From Orbus sasakiae (GTDB lineage: Bacteria; Pseudomonadota; Gammaproteobacteria; Enterobacterales; Orbaceae): a stretch of 64,000 bases of DNA. Below, one piece after another: positions 45,149 to 53,596 of the stretch. Below the pieces are notes generated by a model. It made no database searches, was not told the origin of the DNA, and saw only the letters and a program-made list of their open reading frames with translations. The position numbers and the translations under genes are program-made. The first letter of the stretch is position 1; every line of letters starts with the position of its first letter. The DNA is taken from contig NZ_BAABHY010000001.1 in the NCBI RefSeq assembly GCF_039542345.1, positions 1,426,001-1,490,000 on the forward strand, read 5' to 3'.

Positions 45149-45537
45149 TAACTTAAAGCTCCGCTTAATTAAAGATAATACATCTCATGTATCAAAAATT
45201 GTGCTAATTATAGCGTACACTTGTAAGCTGAACAACCACAATTACGATTTATTTTTTTAAATTTTATACAAATGATTCCCTTTAAACCACGTAAAGATTC
45301 ACTTTATTGATAAAATCAAATTATCAAGAAACATGAACACTTGTTAGCTGATTATTCAAACCGAGATGAAAGTCACTCTTCACAATGAGCGATAATAATT
45401 TAATAATGTATAATTAATGCTTTAATTTTAAACAAAAAAATAGCCAAAAGCTTGCTATTGCAGACGATTATACCTATAACCGATGATTTTACTTTCATCG
45501 ATATATGCTATGATAAGCATCACCTTTTATTGCCTAA
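45149..45537. promoter_or_regulatory. divergent regulatory region between fabB and the uridine phosphorylase gene
   Basis: This 389-base gap has no credible gene. The fabB side holds the promoter and FabR-like box described separately. The remaining part, toward the uridine phosphorylase gene, is AT-rich; I found no CRP-like box there and no clear -35/-10 pair, although AATAATTTAATAATG near 45400 could supply a -10. Nothing else stands out. Confidence 0.5.
45207..45235 (-). promoter_or_regulatory. fabB promoter with FabR-like operator in the spacer
   Basis: On the minus strand TTGTTC (45230-45235) and TATAAT (45207-45212) are separated by 17 bases. The spacer is almost exactly filled by the plus-strand palindrome AGCGTACACTTGTAAGCT (45212-45229), which has the AGC-N-TACA-N2-TGTA-N-GCT symmetry of FabR sites upstream of fabA and fabB. 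A repressor there would block RNA polymerase directly. The regulator gene itself is not in the window. Confidence 0.75.
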
Positions 45538-46308
45538 ATGCAAACCGATATGTCAATGTATAAGCCAAACCATCATTTAAAGGGATTTTCAAAACAACAT
45601 GCTGGCGAGCTCACCATTTTAGTCGGCGATCCCGCTAGAGTAACCCTCTTTACAGAACTTTTAACTAATCCACAAACCATTGTCAATAATAGAGAATTTG
45701 TTGGCGTCAGCGGCCTATTTTCTGGTAAACCGGTTTCAATAATGTCGACAGGAATAGGAAGCGGTTCAACTGAAATAGCCGTCATTGAATTAATTGCCTG
45801 TGGTGCAAAACGCTTAGTTAGGGTTGGTGGTTGTGGCGCATGGCAAGATCATGTTCATCCTGGTGATATCATCATGAATAATGCAATGGCAAGAACGTCT
45901 GGCATGCTAAACAGTTATGTACCTGATAGCTACCCTGCCGCAGCTTGTCCCATTTTATTTAACACAATTTATCAAACATTAATATCGCAAGGTCGTACGG
46001 TACATAGTGGTATTGGTTTGACGACTGAGGGATTTTATCAATCACAAGGTCGGGATCTGAATTTATTTGGTCAGCAAGAAGCGCAACAACAGCTGGAATA
46101 CTGGAAAATGCGTCGAATATTAAATGCTGAAATGGAAACGGCAGTAATCTACTTACTTGCATCTCTTTATGGCATTCCAGCAGCAAACTGCCTTGTCGCT
46201 CACGTTACTCGTAAAGATAATGCATGGGTTGCAGATTTAGATTATCAAACTCTACATAAAGCCGCTGCAAAAGCAGTCATTGAATCAATTATTAATTCTA
46301 TTGAGTAA
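45538..46308 (+). CDS. udp: nucleoside phosphorylase, uridine phosphorylase-like
   Basis: This 256-residue enzyme of the NP-I family has the start VGDPARV (about 30-36, phosphate-binding PGDP-type loop), STGIGSGSTEIAVIEL (about 70-85), VRVGGCGAW (about 97-105) and the ribose-binding LNAEMETAVIYLLASLYG (about 200-217). The EMETA and GxGxxST patterns fit uridine phosphorylase, which releases uracil and ribose 1-phosphate. NAxGCMP-type residues of classic Udp are modified, so another nucleoside is possible. Start at 45538 lacks a clear ribosome-binding site; ATG 45550 and 45556 are alternatives. An MFS carrier follows ten bases after the stop, apparently its transporter partner. Confidence 0.78.
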   Translation: MQTDMSMYKPNHHLKGFSKQHAGELTILVGDPARVTLFTELLTNPQTIVNNREFVGVSGLFSGKPVSIMSTGIGSGSTEIAVIELIACGAKRLVRVGGCGAWQDHVHPGDIIMNNAMARTSGMLNSYVPDSYPAAACPILFNTIYQTLISQGRTVHSGIGLTTEGFYQSQGRDLNLFGQQEAQQQLEYWKMRRILNAEMETAVIYLLASLYGIPAANCLVAHVTRKDNAWVADLDYQTLHKAAAKAVIESIINSIE

Positions 46309-46318
46309 GGTTAACAAA

Positions 46319-47539
46319 ATGGAACAACAGAAAATTGAACAGTCAAATATTACTCCGACTTATCAACGACGGGTATTACGAAGTGCAATGATGGGATTAG
46401 GACTTGAAGGAATGGATATTATGTTCCTGTCATTTGCTCTATCATCAATTATTACTACCTTTGGCATTAGTTCTGCTCAAGCGGGTTTAATTGCTACTGT
46501 AACCAATCTCGGTATGTTGGCTGGTGGTGTTATTTTTGGTTTACTCGCCGATAAATATGGTCGCGTTAAAATTTTTACATATACAATTTTTTTATTTGCC
46601 ATCGCAACAGCATTAACAGCGTTTGCAACTAATATTTATTGGGTATATGTTTTACGTTTTTTAGCGGGTGTTGGTGGGGGTGGCGAATTCGGGATAGGTA
46701 TGGCTATGGTTGCAGATGTCTACGCTGCCAATAAACGAGGGCGAGCCTCTTCAATGATTTCATTAGGTGGTCAAGCGGGGGCAGTCGCCGCCGCTGTCCT
46801 TGCTGCTTTTATTATTCCATGGCTAGGCTGGCGGGCATTATTTATTATTGGGATTGTTCCGGTATTTTGGATCTATTTTGTCCGTAAACACCTCGCAGAA
46901 ACACCCGCTTGGCTTGATCAACGCAAAAAGAAAGTCACCGAGCAAATCTCAATTAGTACCCTATTTTGCACGCCTCAAACCACTTTCACAACAATAGCCT
47001 TAACCGTCATGGCGGCAGTCCAAGTCGCGGGCTATTACGGTTTAATGAATTGGTTACCCTCAATTTTACAAAAACAGCTTGGATTATCTGTAACAGGATC
47101 TTCACTCTGGATGATAAGTACCATTGTTGGTATGTGCCTTGGTATGATTACTTTTGGTCAAATTATGGATAGATTAGGTGCCAAACGTGCATATCCACTC
47201 TTTTTAATTGCTGCGGGTATTTCAATTTTTGTCTATGTTTATATTTCAAATAGTGTTGCATTATTAATAGGCGGTACGGTTGTTGGATTTTTTGTGAATG
47301 GCATGAGTGCTGGTTATGGTGCATTAATTAGCAACCATTATCCGACTGCAATTCGCAGTACCGCAAACAATGTGATATTCAATACTGGCCGTGCTATTGG
47401 CGGGTTCTCACCGTTTATTATTGGCTATTTTTTAGAATATCATTCCATGCTAATTGCCATGACATTTTTAGCTGCACTTTATGCATTATCATTGATCATG
47501 ATAATTTTATTACCGAGTATGATCTCACATAAAAATTAA
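46319..47539 (+). CDS. MFS transporter, metabolite:H+ symporter type
   Basis: This 406-residue inner-membrane protein has 12 predicted segments and the motif ADKYGRVK after segment 2 (the MFS A-motif) with FGQIMDRLGAKRAY in the second half. GLEGMDIMFLSFALSSII at segment 1 and RFLAGVGGGGEFGIGMAM at segment 4 are typical of the sugar-acid/aromatic-acid symporter branch. It follows the uridine-phosphorylase-like gene by ten bases, so a nucleoside or its product is a reasonable cargo guess. The start at 46319 has AAGG eight bases upstream; an earlier in-frame ATG at 46280 would overlap the previous gene. Family secure, substrate unknown. Confidence 0.8.
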   Translation: MEQQKIEQSNITPTYQRRVLRSAMMGLGLEGMDIMFLSFALSSIITTFGISSAQAGLIATVTNLGMLAGGVIFGLLADKYGRVKIFTYTIFLFAIATALTAFATNIYWVYVLRFLAGVGGGGEFGIGMAMVADVYAANKRGRASSMISLGGQAGAVAAAVLAAFIIPWLGWRALFIIGIVPVFWIYFVRKHLAETPAWLDQRKKKVTEQISISTLFCTPQTTFTTIALTVMAAVQVAGYYGLMNWLPSILQKQLGLSVTGSSLWMISTIVGMCLGMITFGQIMDRLGAKRAYPLFLIAAGISIFVYVYISNSVALLIGGTVVGFFVNGMSAGYGALISNHYPTAIRSTANNVIFNTGRAIGGFSPFIIGYFLEYHSMLIAMTFLAALYALSLIMIILLPSMISHKN

Positions 47540-47553
47540 CTGCAATGACATTA

Positions 47554-47579
47554 AAGGGGCTAAATTGGCCCCTTATTTT
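47554..47579 (+). terminator. intrinsic terminator after the MFS gene
   Basis: AAGGGGC (47554-47560) pairs with GCCCCTT (47568-47574) around a seven-base loop and is followed by ATTTT, 15 bases past the stop. Confidence 0.8.
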
Positions 47580-47640
47580 GTTACTGATTTAAAGTATGCT
47601 AAGATGTCGCGAAATTTATTTATAGCGAAAGAGGATTATT

Positions 47641-47955
47641 TTGCACCAGTCACTTCAAGATTTTATCATTGACAAAATTGATGATTTAAAAGGAACAGAT
47701 ATCGTCACCGTTGACGTAAGAGGTAAATCAAGTGTTACTGATTATATGATTATCTGTACAGGAACGTCGAGCCGTCATGTGGGTTCAATAGCGGGTCATT
47801 TAATTGACGAAGCCAAAAAAAACAGTTATTTAGTGTTAGGTTCTGAAGGTCAAAATGACGCAGATTGGGTTGTTGTTGACATGGATTCAGTCATGGTTCA
47901 CATCATGCAACAAGAAAGTCGACAATTGTACGAACTTGAAAAACTCTGGGCCTAA
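47641..47955 (+). CDS. rsfS: ribosomal silencing factor RsfS
   Basis: RsfS binds ribosomal protein L14 and keeps 50S and 30S subunits apart when nutrients run low. The 104 residues (E. coli 105) match almost throughout: LQDFIIDKIDDLKGTDIVTVDV, SVTDYMIICTGTSSRHVGSIA, and the C-terminal VHIMQQESRQLYELEKLW. The start is TTG at 47641, with AGAGGA just upstream; there is no ATG or GTG that would keep the N-terminus, so a weak start codon seems to set its level. It leads rsfS-rlmH-ybeY with gaps of six and four bases. Confidence 0.94.
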   Translation: MHQSLQDFIIDKIDDLKGTDIVTVDVRGKSSVTDYMIICTGTSSRHVGSIAGHLIDEAKKNSYLVLGSEGQNDADWVVVDMDSVMVHIMQQESRQLYELEKLWA

Positions 47956-47961
47956 TAACTG

Positions 47962-48432
47962 ATGAAAATCCAGCTTGTTGCCGTTGGTACAAAAATGCCA
48001 AAGTGGGTAACGACAGCGTTTGATGATTATTCAGCACGCTTCCCAAAAGATATGCCTTTTGAACTCATTGAAATTTCGGCTGGTAAACGAACAAAAAATG
48101 CCGATATTGCGCGTATTCTTGATAAAGAAGGTGAACACATGCTAGCAAGCTGTGGTAAAGGTAACCGTATAGTTACGCTCGATATTCCCGGCAAGCCTTA
48201 TACCACCCCTGATTTGGCACAGCAGCTTGAGAAATGGAAAACAGATGGTCGTGATGTAAGTCTGCTTATTGGTGGCCCTGAAGGGTTGTCACCAGCATGT
48301 AAAGCAGCTGCCGAACAAAGCTGGTCATTATCACCATTGACATTGCCACACCCACTTGTGCGTGTCATCGTTGCTGAAAGTTTATATCGAGCATGGAGCA
48401 TTACAACTAATCACCCTTATCACCGAGAATAA
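47962..48432 (+). CDS. rlmH: 23S rRNA pseudouridine-1915 N3-methyltransferase RlmH
   Basis: RlmH, a SPOUT-class enzyme, methylates pseudouridine 1915 in helix 69 of 23S rRNA on assembled 70S ribosomes. The 156 residues (E. coli 155) begin MKIQLVAVGTKMPKWV and show the knotted SAM site: VTLDIPGKPYTTPDLAQ, LLIGGPEGLSPACKAAAEQSWSLS and LTLPHPLVRVIVAESLYRAWSI. HPYHRE at the C-terminus is invariant in the family. It sits directly after rsfS, as in E. coli, with ybeY following four bases later; in E. coli ybeY belongs to another operon. Confidence 0.96.
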   Translation: MKIQLVAVGTKMPKWVTTAFDDYSARFPKDMPFELIEISAGKRTKNADIARILDKEGEHMLASCGKGNRIVTLDIPGKPYTTPDLAQQLEKWKTDGRDVSLLIGGPEGLSPACKAAAEQSWSLSPLTLPHPLVRVIVAESLYRAWSITTNHPYHRE

Positions 48433-48436
48433 TATA

Positions 48437-48898
48437 ATGAATTCAATTATTTTAGACTTACAAATAGTCAGCGAAAATCATGAAAACTTGCCAACTGAAG
48501 CTCAAATTAATCAATGGCTAAATGTTATTCTCCCCCCTTTTATGCCCAATGCTGAGCTCACAATCCGAATTGTTGATCAAGCGGAAAGTCAGCAGCTTAA
48601 TCATACATATCGACAAAAAAATAAACCGACAAATGTACTATCGTTCCCTTTTGAGTCCCCTGTCGAAATGGAAACACCATTATTAGGCGATTTAATCATT
48701 TGTAAACAGATCATTGAACAAGAAGCACAAGAACAACATAAATCATTGACTTCACATTGGGCACACATGATAGTGCATGGTTGCCTTCATTTACTTGGTT
48801 ATGACCATATTGATGACGATGAGGCTGAAGAGATGGAAGGCCTTGAAATTGAAATTATGGCAGAATTAGGATTCAGTAATCCTTACGAACCAATTTAA
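48437..48898 (+). CDS. ybeY: endoribonuclease YbeY
   Basis: YbeY is a zinc-dependent single-strand endoribonuclease in rRNA maturation and ribosome quality control. The 153 residues carry the family metal motif HGCLHLLGYDH (H-x3-H-x5-H) near 114-124, followed by an acidic stretch DDDEAEEMEGLE; VLSFPFE (about 64-70) is also conserved. The frame is open from 48356 within rlmH, but ATG 48437 starts the family's first strand (IILDLQIVSE). In enterics ybeZ precedes it and ybeX (corC) and lnt follow directly. Here ybeZ is missing and a 3-kb adhesin gene separates it from corC. Confidence 0.95.
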   Translation: MNSIILDLQIVSENHENLPTEAQINQWLNVILPPFMPNAELTIRIVDQAESQQLNHTYRQKNKPTNVLSFPFESPVEMETPLLGDLIICKQIIEQEAQEQHKSLTSHWAHMIVHGCLHLLGYDHIDDDEAEEMEGLEIEIMAELGFSNPYEPI

Positions 48899-49367
48899 GA
48901 TCAGTGTTCGTTATTTTTTTATCATAACCTATAATTATAGTGTAAAAATGGATGAGCGGTAATCTGCTCATTATTTATGCACCCAATTGTCAATTACAAA
49001 TCTTTACAAAAATTTTCGACGAAAACATGACATTTTTTTGTCGCCTTTTTAAACCAAAGCCGTTTATTCGTACAACATCGTTTATCTAATCAAATAATCA
49101 ATATCTATATATTTTTCATATTGATACAGATTGAATTTATCTCAATTTATCCATCTTTTATCTAATCATTAAACAAGTTATCTTTTTGATTAATCTAAAC
49201 AACAGATCGATGCCCCTATAATTATAAGTTAAAACCTATCAATACCTATTTGATTGATCGTTAAAAAAGATCATAGAATATCCGCACCTAATTCCCGCTA
49301 TATAAAGAATCAACCTTGATCACATCGCTAATGGATCATCAATATCACATAAAAAGGTAATCAATTT
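48899..49367 (+). promoter_or_regulatory. intergenic region upstream of the large adhesin gene
   Basis: This 469-base AT-rich gap has no gene. ATGAGC (48952-48957) and GCTCAT (48966-48971) form a hairpin followed by TATTTAT, a possible end of the rsfS-rlmH-ybeY transcript. The rest presumably holds the adhesin promoter and leader; GATCGTT...GATCAT around 49256-49274 is a loose inverted repeat. AAAGGTAATC before ATG 49368 is the likely ribosome-binding site. I see no homopolymer tract or tandem repeat of the sort used for phase variation. Confidence 0.45.
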
Positions 49368-52300
49368 ATGCAAAAAGTAATCACTACTCGGTGGCAACAA
49401 GCAAAAACATCGCTTTTTGCAAACCATAAGGAATGCCATTGTAGGTTTAATTATTTATTTTATCTTTTGTTCTATTTTCTACTCGCTGCTTCAATTAGTC
49501 ATTTGCATGCAGCACTGAGAGTATCAACAGCAAACAGTATCATTGGTAGTGCCCCCTATTTGGTCTTGTCTGATGAGACCAAGCTCAGCACGTTGAATGA
49601 ACTTGTCGGTTTTAACATGCCAGATGGGCAAGGCAATATGGTAAAAATTGATGCTGATAAAGCAAACACTACCTTAACCATCCCAACCAACATGAAATTT
49701 GCTGATATTTTAATGTTGGTCACTGCTGATGGCGCGGCACACACTATCCCGAGCACAGCACAGCGTGACGATGATAATGACTCAGGTACACCAACTGGTT
49801 CAATGACGGGTACATGGTATATCGGTGCAGATGCTGTTGACGATTTAGACCAAAAATTACCAACTTGTGGTGGTCCCTATCGATTAATTATAGAAGCAGA
49901 TAGTGTTAAAACTAATACTCTTTATGGTAACCCTAACAGTTTTGATTATGGATCTGGATCAGCCACCTATCGATTTGACCCTGCACTTAAAAGTCAGTGT
50001 GAAGCGAGTGCAATAATGACTATAACGCTTAATGATACCGTGCAATCAAAAATTGCCGATGGCGTTTCCTCATTTAATTATACTATCAAATTATCAGATG
50101 GAAACAATAATCCATTTGTCGGTTCAACACTGACCTCTGTTGTATTATTACCCACAGATGCACAAGTTGTATTAAGCCCACTCACTACGACTACCGATAG
50201 TCAAGGGCAAGCGATATTTACACTGACAAGTAGCACAACGGCGGTGAAAGATATCGCCATTGAAAGTACATTTACCAAAACAGATAATTCTACATTAAAA
50301 GTGGACAGCAATAATACGTTACAATTAGTCAGTTTTGTTGGTGGTGATATTGATACGTCAAAATCAAGTTTGACCTGTAATAATTACCGATTCTACACCG
50401 CTGAAGGATCCGCAACGTGTACGTTGACCGCAAAAGACCAAAACAATAATCCGGTCGATATCACTGAAGATGACTTAACGTTCAGTTATTATTTTAAAGC
50501 AGATGCAGGTTCAAGCGGTACAACTGGCAGCAAAAACAAAACTGATACAGCCACAGTCGGCACGTTTACTAATTTGACTGAAACCGCGACACAAGGGGTT
50601 TACACATTAGATTATGCCCCTGGTCGATATGTTGGTTTTAATACCGTCAATTTTATTGTTAAAAATTCAAGTCTTGGTAGCCAAACGATTAAGATTAGGC
50701 CAAACCCGAATACAGCTAAAGTTTCAGTACAAATTACGCCAACCGAAAGTGTGATCGCTAATAGTGATGATTTTTATACATTAAATGTGACTTATCAAGA
50801 TGCTTATAACAATAAGTATTTACTCTCCGCACAAGGTGACAGCCAAGATAACAGTGATATTAATAACTTAGTGGCTTCAATGTCCGCCGTAAGCGGGACA
50901 TCTGATGTTAGCATTTCGCTTATTACGAGTGATATTCCAAATACCTCGGCGGCACAATTTAATGTCTCGGCAACGTCAATTGGTGATAAAAATGTCAATA
51001 TTAATTTGGGATTAGCGAGTGATAAAAGTAAATATGTCGCAGAAACAAAAACTTTGTCATTTATTGCTGATGCCAATTCACCCGTTGTTGTATGGGGTAA
51101 TCAATCAAATCTTGGATCGATTAATCAGGACTTTGATCTGATGCCGCTTTTACAAGATAGTTACGGTAATAAACTCAGTGGCAGTATTACTTTCAATTCA
51201 TCAAGCGGCAATACTAACTTAAGCCCATCAAACACCATAACATTTGATGGTCAATCGAATAATTACAGTTTATTACTGACTGATACTGTTGCTGAGTCAG
51301 TGACGATTACCCCTTATAGTAATGCATTGCTTAAAGTAATTGATGATCCGAAAACCGTACGCTTTTTATCATCATTATCTGAACTCAATATTATATCGGT
51401 TGATGCGTCAGGTAAAAATGTGATGGCTGATGGTACAACTACGCGTGCTGTCTCGGTTAAAATCGTGGATATTAATGGAGCCCCAGCCAACGCCGCATCA
51501 GTAAGATTAAGCGTAACCAATGGTGCAGAATCTTATATTAGCAATAGTTCAAGTGGCGATACTTCACACAGTGTACAAACATTAACAGTACAAACAAATG
51601 CCGATGGACTGGCAACGTTTTATGTTAATAGTTATACCAATGGCAAAACTACCTTGCAAGTTGACGTCCTTAATAGTGCTAACTCAGTCGTGGATTATGA
51701 ACAACTCGAATTAGTCTACACGTTCTGGTATCAAGCTGCTGAAGGTTATGTGACAACGAATTTAAGTCAACTTAGTTGGCCAAGTAATGCAGGCACTCCA
51801 GCATATATATCTGATAGAATGGTCAACACTGATAAAATATTGATTTATGCACCAACCGATAGCAGCAATAATGATCGCAGTAATTACAGCTATACCTTTG
51901 TTAAACCAAATTTACAGCCGACTTCATCCTCATTGTTATCCATTGATTCAACAACAGGTAAGATATCGGTCATAGCTGAACCGACTTCAACGTCACAAAT
52001 CACGACCATGTTTGTGTTAGCGACATATACAGGCTCGGATAAAAAACCATCTCGTCTATGGCGTTGGAATCTATCAAACTACTGGCGATATCAAGGTATG
52101 AATTTAAGGATAGGTTCATGTCCAACGGGTTACGCATATCCAACCGCATCACAATCAAATAAATTATTTTTTAATTTTGGACGTACTGGTATATATGCAG
52201 TGACAGGTGAAACGTCAACTGATCGAGGACCTAAATACCTATATGGTTCAACCTCAAGCGCTGGTTTTGGTTATTACAGAATCACGGGGGAATGGTCTAT

Positions 52301-52379
52301 ATCAGGTATTTATAGTTCTAACTCTGGTGCTGGCTTTACTAGTAAAACTGCAATGGTTTGGTGTTTATTGAATCAGTAA
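49368..52379 (+). CDS. large secreted adhesin with invasin-type Ig-like (Big_1) domains
   Basis: This 1003-residue protein opens with a basic N-terminus and a long signal peptide (about 1-48; hydrophobic core NYLFYLLFYFLLAASIS, cleavage near LHA-A). An N-terminal module (about 48-210, with a cysteine-bracketed part from CGGPYRLIIEADSVK to KSQCEA) resembles the protein at 9603-10913. Ig-like repeats follow: one at about 215-325 (DGVSSFNYTIKLSDGNNNP), more through 330-670, and a clear Big_1 repeat at about 680-790 (VMADGTTTRAVSVKIVDING). A Cys-containing end module (about 915-1003, WCLLNQ) follows. There is no intimin/invasin barrel, autotransporter or LPXTG anchor, so surface attachment is unexplained. 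It interrupts ybeY-corC-lnt. Adhesive role is inferred. Confidence 0.8.
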   Translation: MQKVITTRWQQAKTSLFANHKECHCRFNYLFYLLFYFLLAASISHLHAALRVSTANSIIGSAPYLVLSDETKLSTLNELVGFNMPDGQGNMVKIDADKANTTLTIPTNMKFADILMLVTADGAAHTIPSTAQRDDDNDSGTPTGSMTGTWYIGADAVDDLDQKLPTCGGPYRLIIEADSVKTNTLYGNPNSFDYGSGSATYRFDPALKSQCEASAIMTITLNDTVQSKIADGVSSFNYTIKLSDGNNNPFVGSTLTSVVLLPTDAQVVLSPLTTTTDSQGQAIFTLTSSTTAVKDIAIESTFTKTDNSTLKVDSNNTLQLVSFVGGDIDTSKSSLTCNNYRFYTAEGSATCTLTAKDQNNNPVDITEDDLTFSYYFKADAGSSGTTGSKNKTDTATVGTFTNLTETATQGVYTLDYAPGRYVGFNTVNFIVKNSSLGSQTIKIRPNPNTAKVSVQITPTESVIANSDDFYTLNVTYQDAYNNKYLLSAQGDSQDNSDINNLVASMSAVSGTSDVSISLITSDIPNTSAAQFNVSATSIGDKNVNINLGLASDKSKYVAETKTLSFIADANSPVVVWGNQSNLGSINQDFDLMPLLQDSYGNKLSGSITFNSSSGNTNLSPSNTITFDGQSNNYSLLLTDTVAESVTITPYSNALLKVIDDPKTVRFLSSLSELNIISVDASGKNVMADGTTTRAVSVKIVDINGAPANAASVRLSVTNGAESYISNSSSGDTSHSVQTLTVQTNADGLATFYVNSYTNGKTTLQVDVLNSANSVVDYEQLELVYTFWYQAAEGYVTTNLSQLSWPSNAGTPAYISDRMVNTDKILIYAPTDSSNNDRSNYSYTFVKPNLQPTSSSLLSIDSTTGKISVIAEPTSTSQITTMFVLATYTGSDKKPSRLWRWNLSNYWRYQGMNLRIGSCPTGYAYPTASQSNKLFFNFGRTGIYAVTGETSTDRGPKYLYGSTSSAGFGYYRITGEWSISGIYSSNSGAGFTSKTAMVWCLLNQ

Positions 52380-52735
52380 TTAGCATTTAAAATAAGGGTA
52401 GTAAATAAAGTACTACCCTATAAATTAAATTGAACTTCCCCGTGAATAATTAATTAAAACGATTTAAGTCATTATTTCTAGACTAACTTTAAAAGTAAAT
52501 TTATTTTTAAGTAAGCCTATTTATAATTGCACGATACTGAAAATACTGCATAAATCAACCTTGCAGTAAGTTAGTGATATTGATATTATTTCATCCAAAT
52601 GTTTATACCCGTAATCGTTCAAACCGCAAATCCAACAAAAGGGATATTGACTTAGTTAATATTTAACTGAATGCGTAAAATGAATGATAACGGTTATACA
52701 CATTAACAAACATCACTTGAGAGGAAAAAAGTAAA
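52380..52735 (+). promoter_or_regulatory. intergenic region between the adhesin gene and corC
   Basis: No gene is visible in these 356 bases. AGGGTAGTA (52395-52403) and TACTACCCT (52411-52419) form a perfect hairpin 15 bases after the adhesin stop, a likely transcript end though without a T run. The remainder is AT-rich and should carry the corC-lnt promoter; TTGACT at 52646 lacks a well-spaced -10. GAGAGGAAAAAAG before 52736 is the corC ribosome-binding site. Confidence 0.5.
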
Positions 52736-53596
52736 ATGAACGATGACAATCACCGGAGATCGAAAAAAGGATTTACGTTATGGTTAAGTCAATTATTCAA
52801 TTCAGAGCCACAAAATCGTAATGAACTCATTGAGCTCATTCGTGACGCGCAAGAAAATAAGCTTATCGATCCAGACACATTAGATATGATTGAAGGTGTT
52901 ATGGATATTGCAGAGCAACGTGTTCGCGATATTATGATTCCCCGCACGCAAATCGTTCCTATAAAAGTCAATTATACTCTTGATGAATGTTTGGATGTCA
53001 TTTTTGAATATGGCCACTCTCGATATCCTGTTATCAGTGAAGACCGAGACCATATTGAAGGTATTTTATTAGCTAAAGATTTACTCGTTTTTATGAAACA
53101 AGGTAGTGAATCATTTGATATTACAAAAATTCTTAGACCTGCCGTCGTCGTACCTGAAGGCAAACGTGTTGATCACATGTTAAAAGAGTTTCGTATGCAA
53201 CGCTATCATATGGCAATTGCCATTGATGAATTTGGCGGTGTATCTGGTCTGGTCACCATTGAAGATATTCTTGAGCTGATCGTTGGTGATATCGAAGATG
53301 AATACGACGAAATAGAAGATCGTGATATACGTAAATTAGCTCCATCGGCATACACTGTTCGAGCTTTAACACCAATTGAAGAGTTCAATGAAATCTTTGA
53401 AACCCGTTTTAGTGATGAGGATGTCGATACTGTTGGCGGACTTGTCATGCAGCAATTTGGGCGCTTGCCTATTAAAGGTGAAACGACGACAATTCAAGGT
53501 TATCAATTTAAAGTTGTATTAGTTGATAAACGCCGTATCATTCAATTACATGTCACACTGCCCGATGGTGTAACCGAACCTGATTTAGACAAATAA
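52736..53596 (+). CDS. corC: CorC/YbeX magnesium-cobalt homeostasis protein
   Basis: This 286-residue cytoplasmic protein (E. coli YbeX/CorC 292) has two CBS domains (about 65-190; VRDIMIPRTQIVPIK at the first, YHMAIAIDEFGGVSGLVTIEDILE at the second) and a C-terminal CorC_HlyC transporter-associated domain (about 205-280). In Salmonella CorC affects Co/Mg efflux with CorA, and in E. coli YbeX has been tied to ribosome metabolism. Its TAA overlaps the lnt ATG (TAATG), so corC-lnt are coupled, as in enterics. The normally adjacent ybeY is displaced by the adhesin gene. Confidence 0.94.
   Translation: MNDDNHRRSKKGFTLWLSQLFNSEPQNRNELIELIRDAQENKLIDPDTLDMIEGVMDIAEQRVRDIMIPRTQIVPIKVNYTLDECLDVIFEYGHSRYPVISEDRDHIEGILLAKDLLVFMKQGSESFDITKILRPAVVVPEGKRVDHMLKEFRMQRYHMAIAIDEFGGVSGLVTIEDILELIVGDIEDEYDEIEDRDIRKLAPSAYTVRALTPIEEFNEIFETRFSDEDVDTVGGLVMQQFGRLPIKGETTTIQGYQFKVVLVDKRRIIQLHVTLPDGVTEPDLDK

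Noticed and set aside
49556..51520. Minus-strand open frames inside the adhesin gene
   Set aside because: They mirror the codon pattern of the real plus-strand gene, have no start signals and no recognisable domains.
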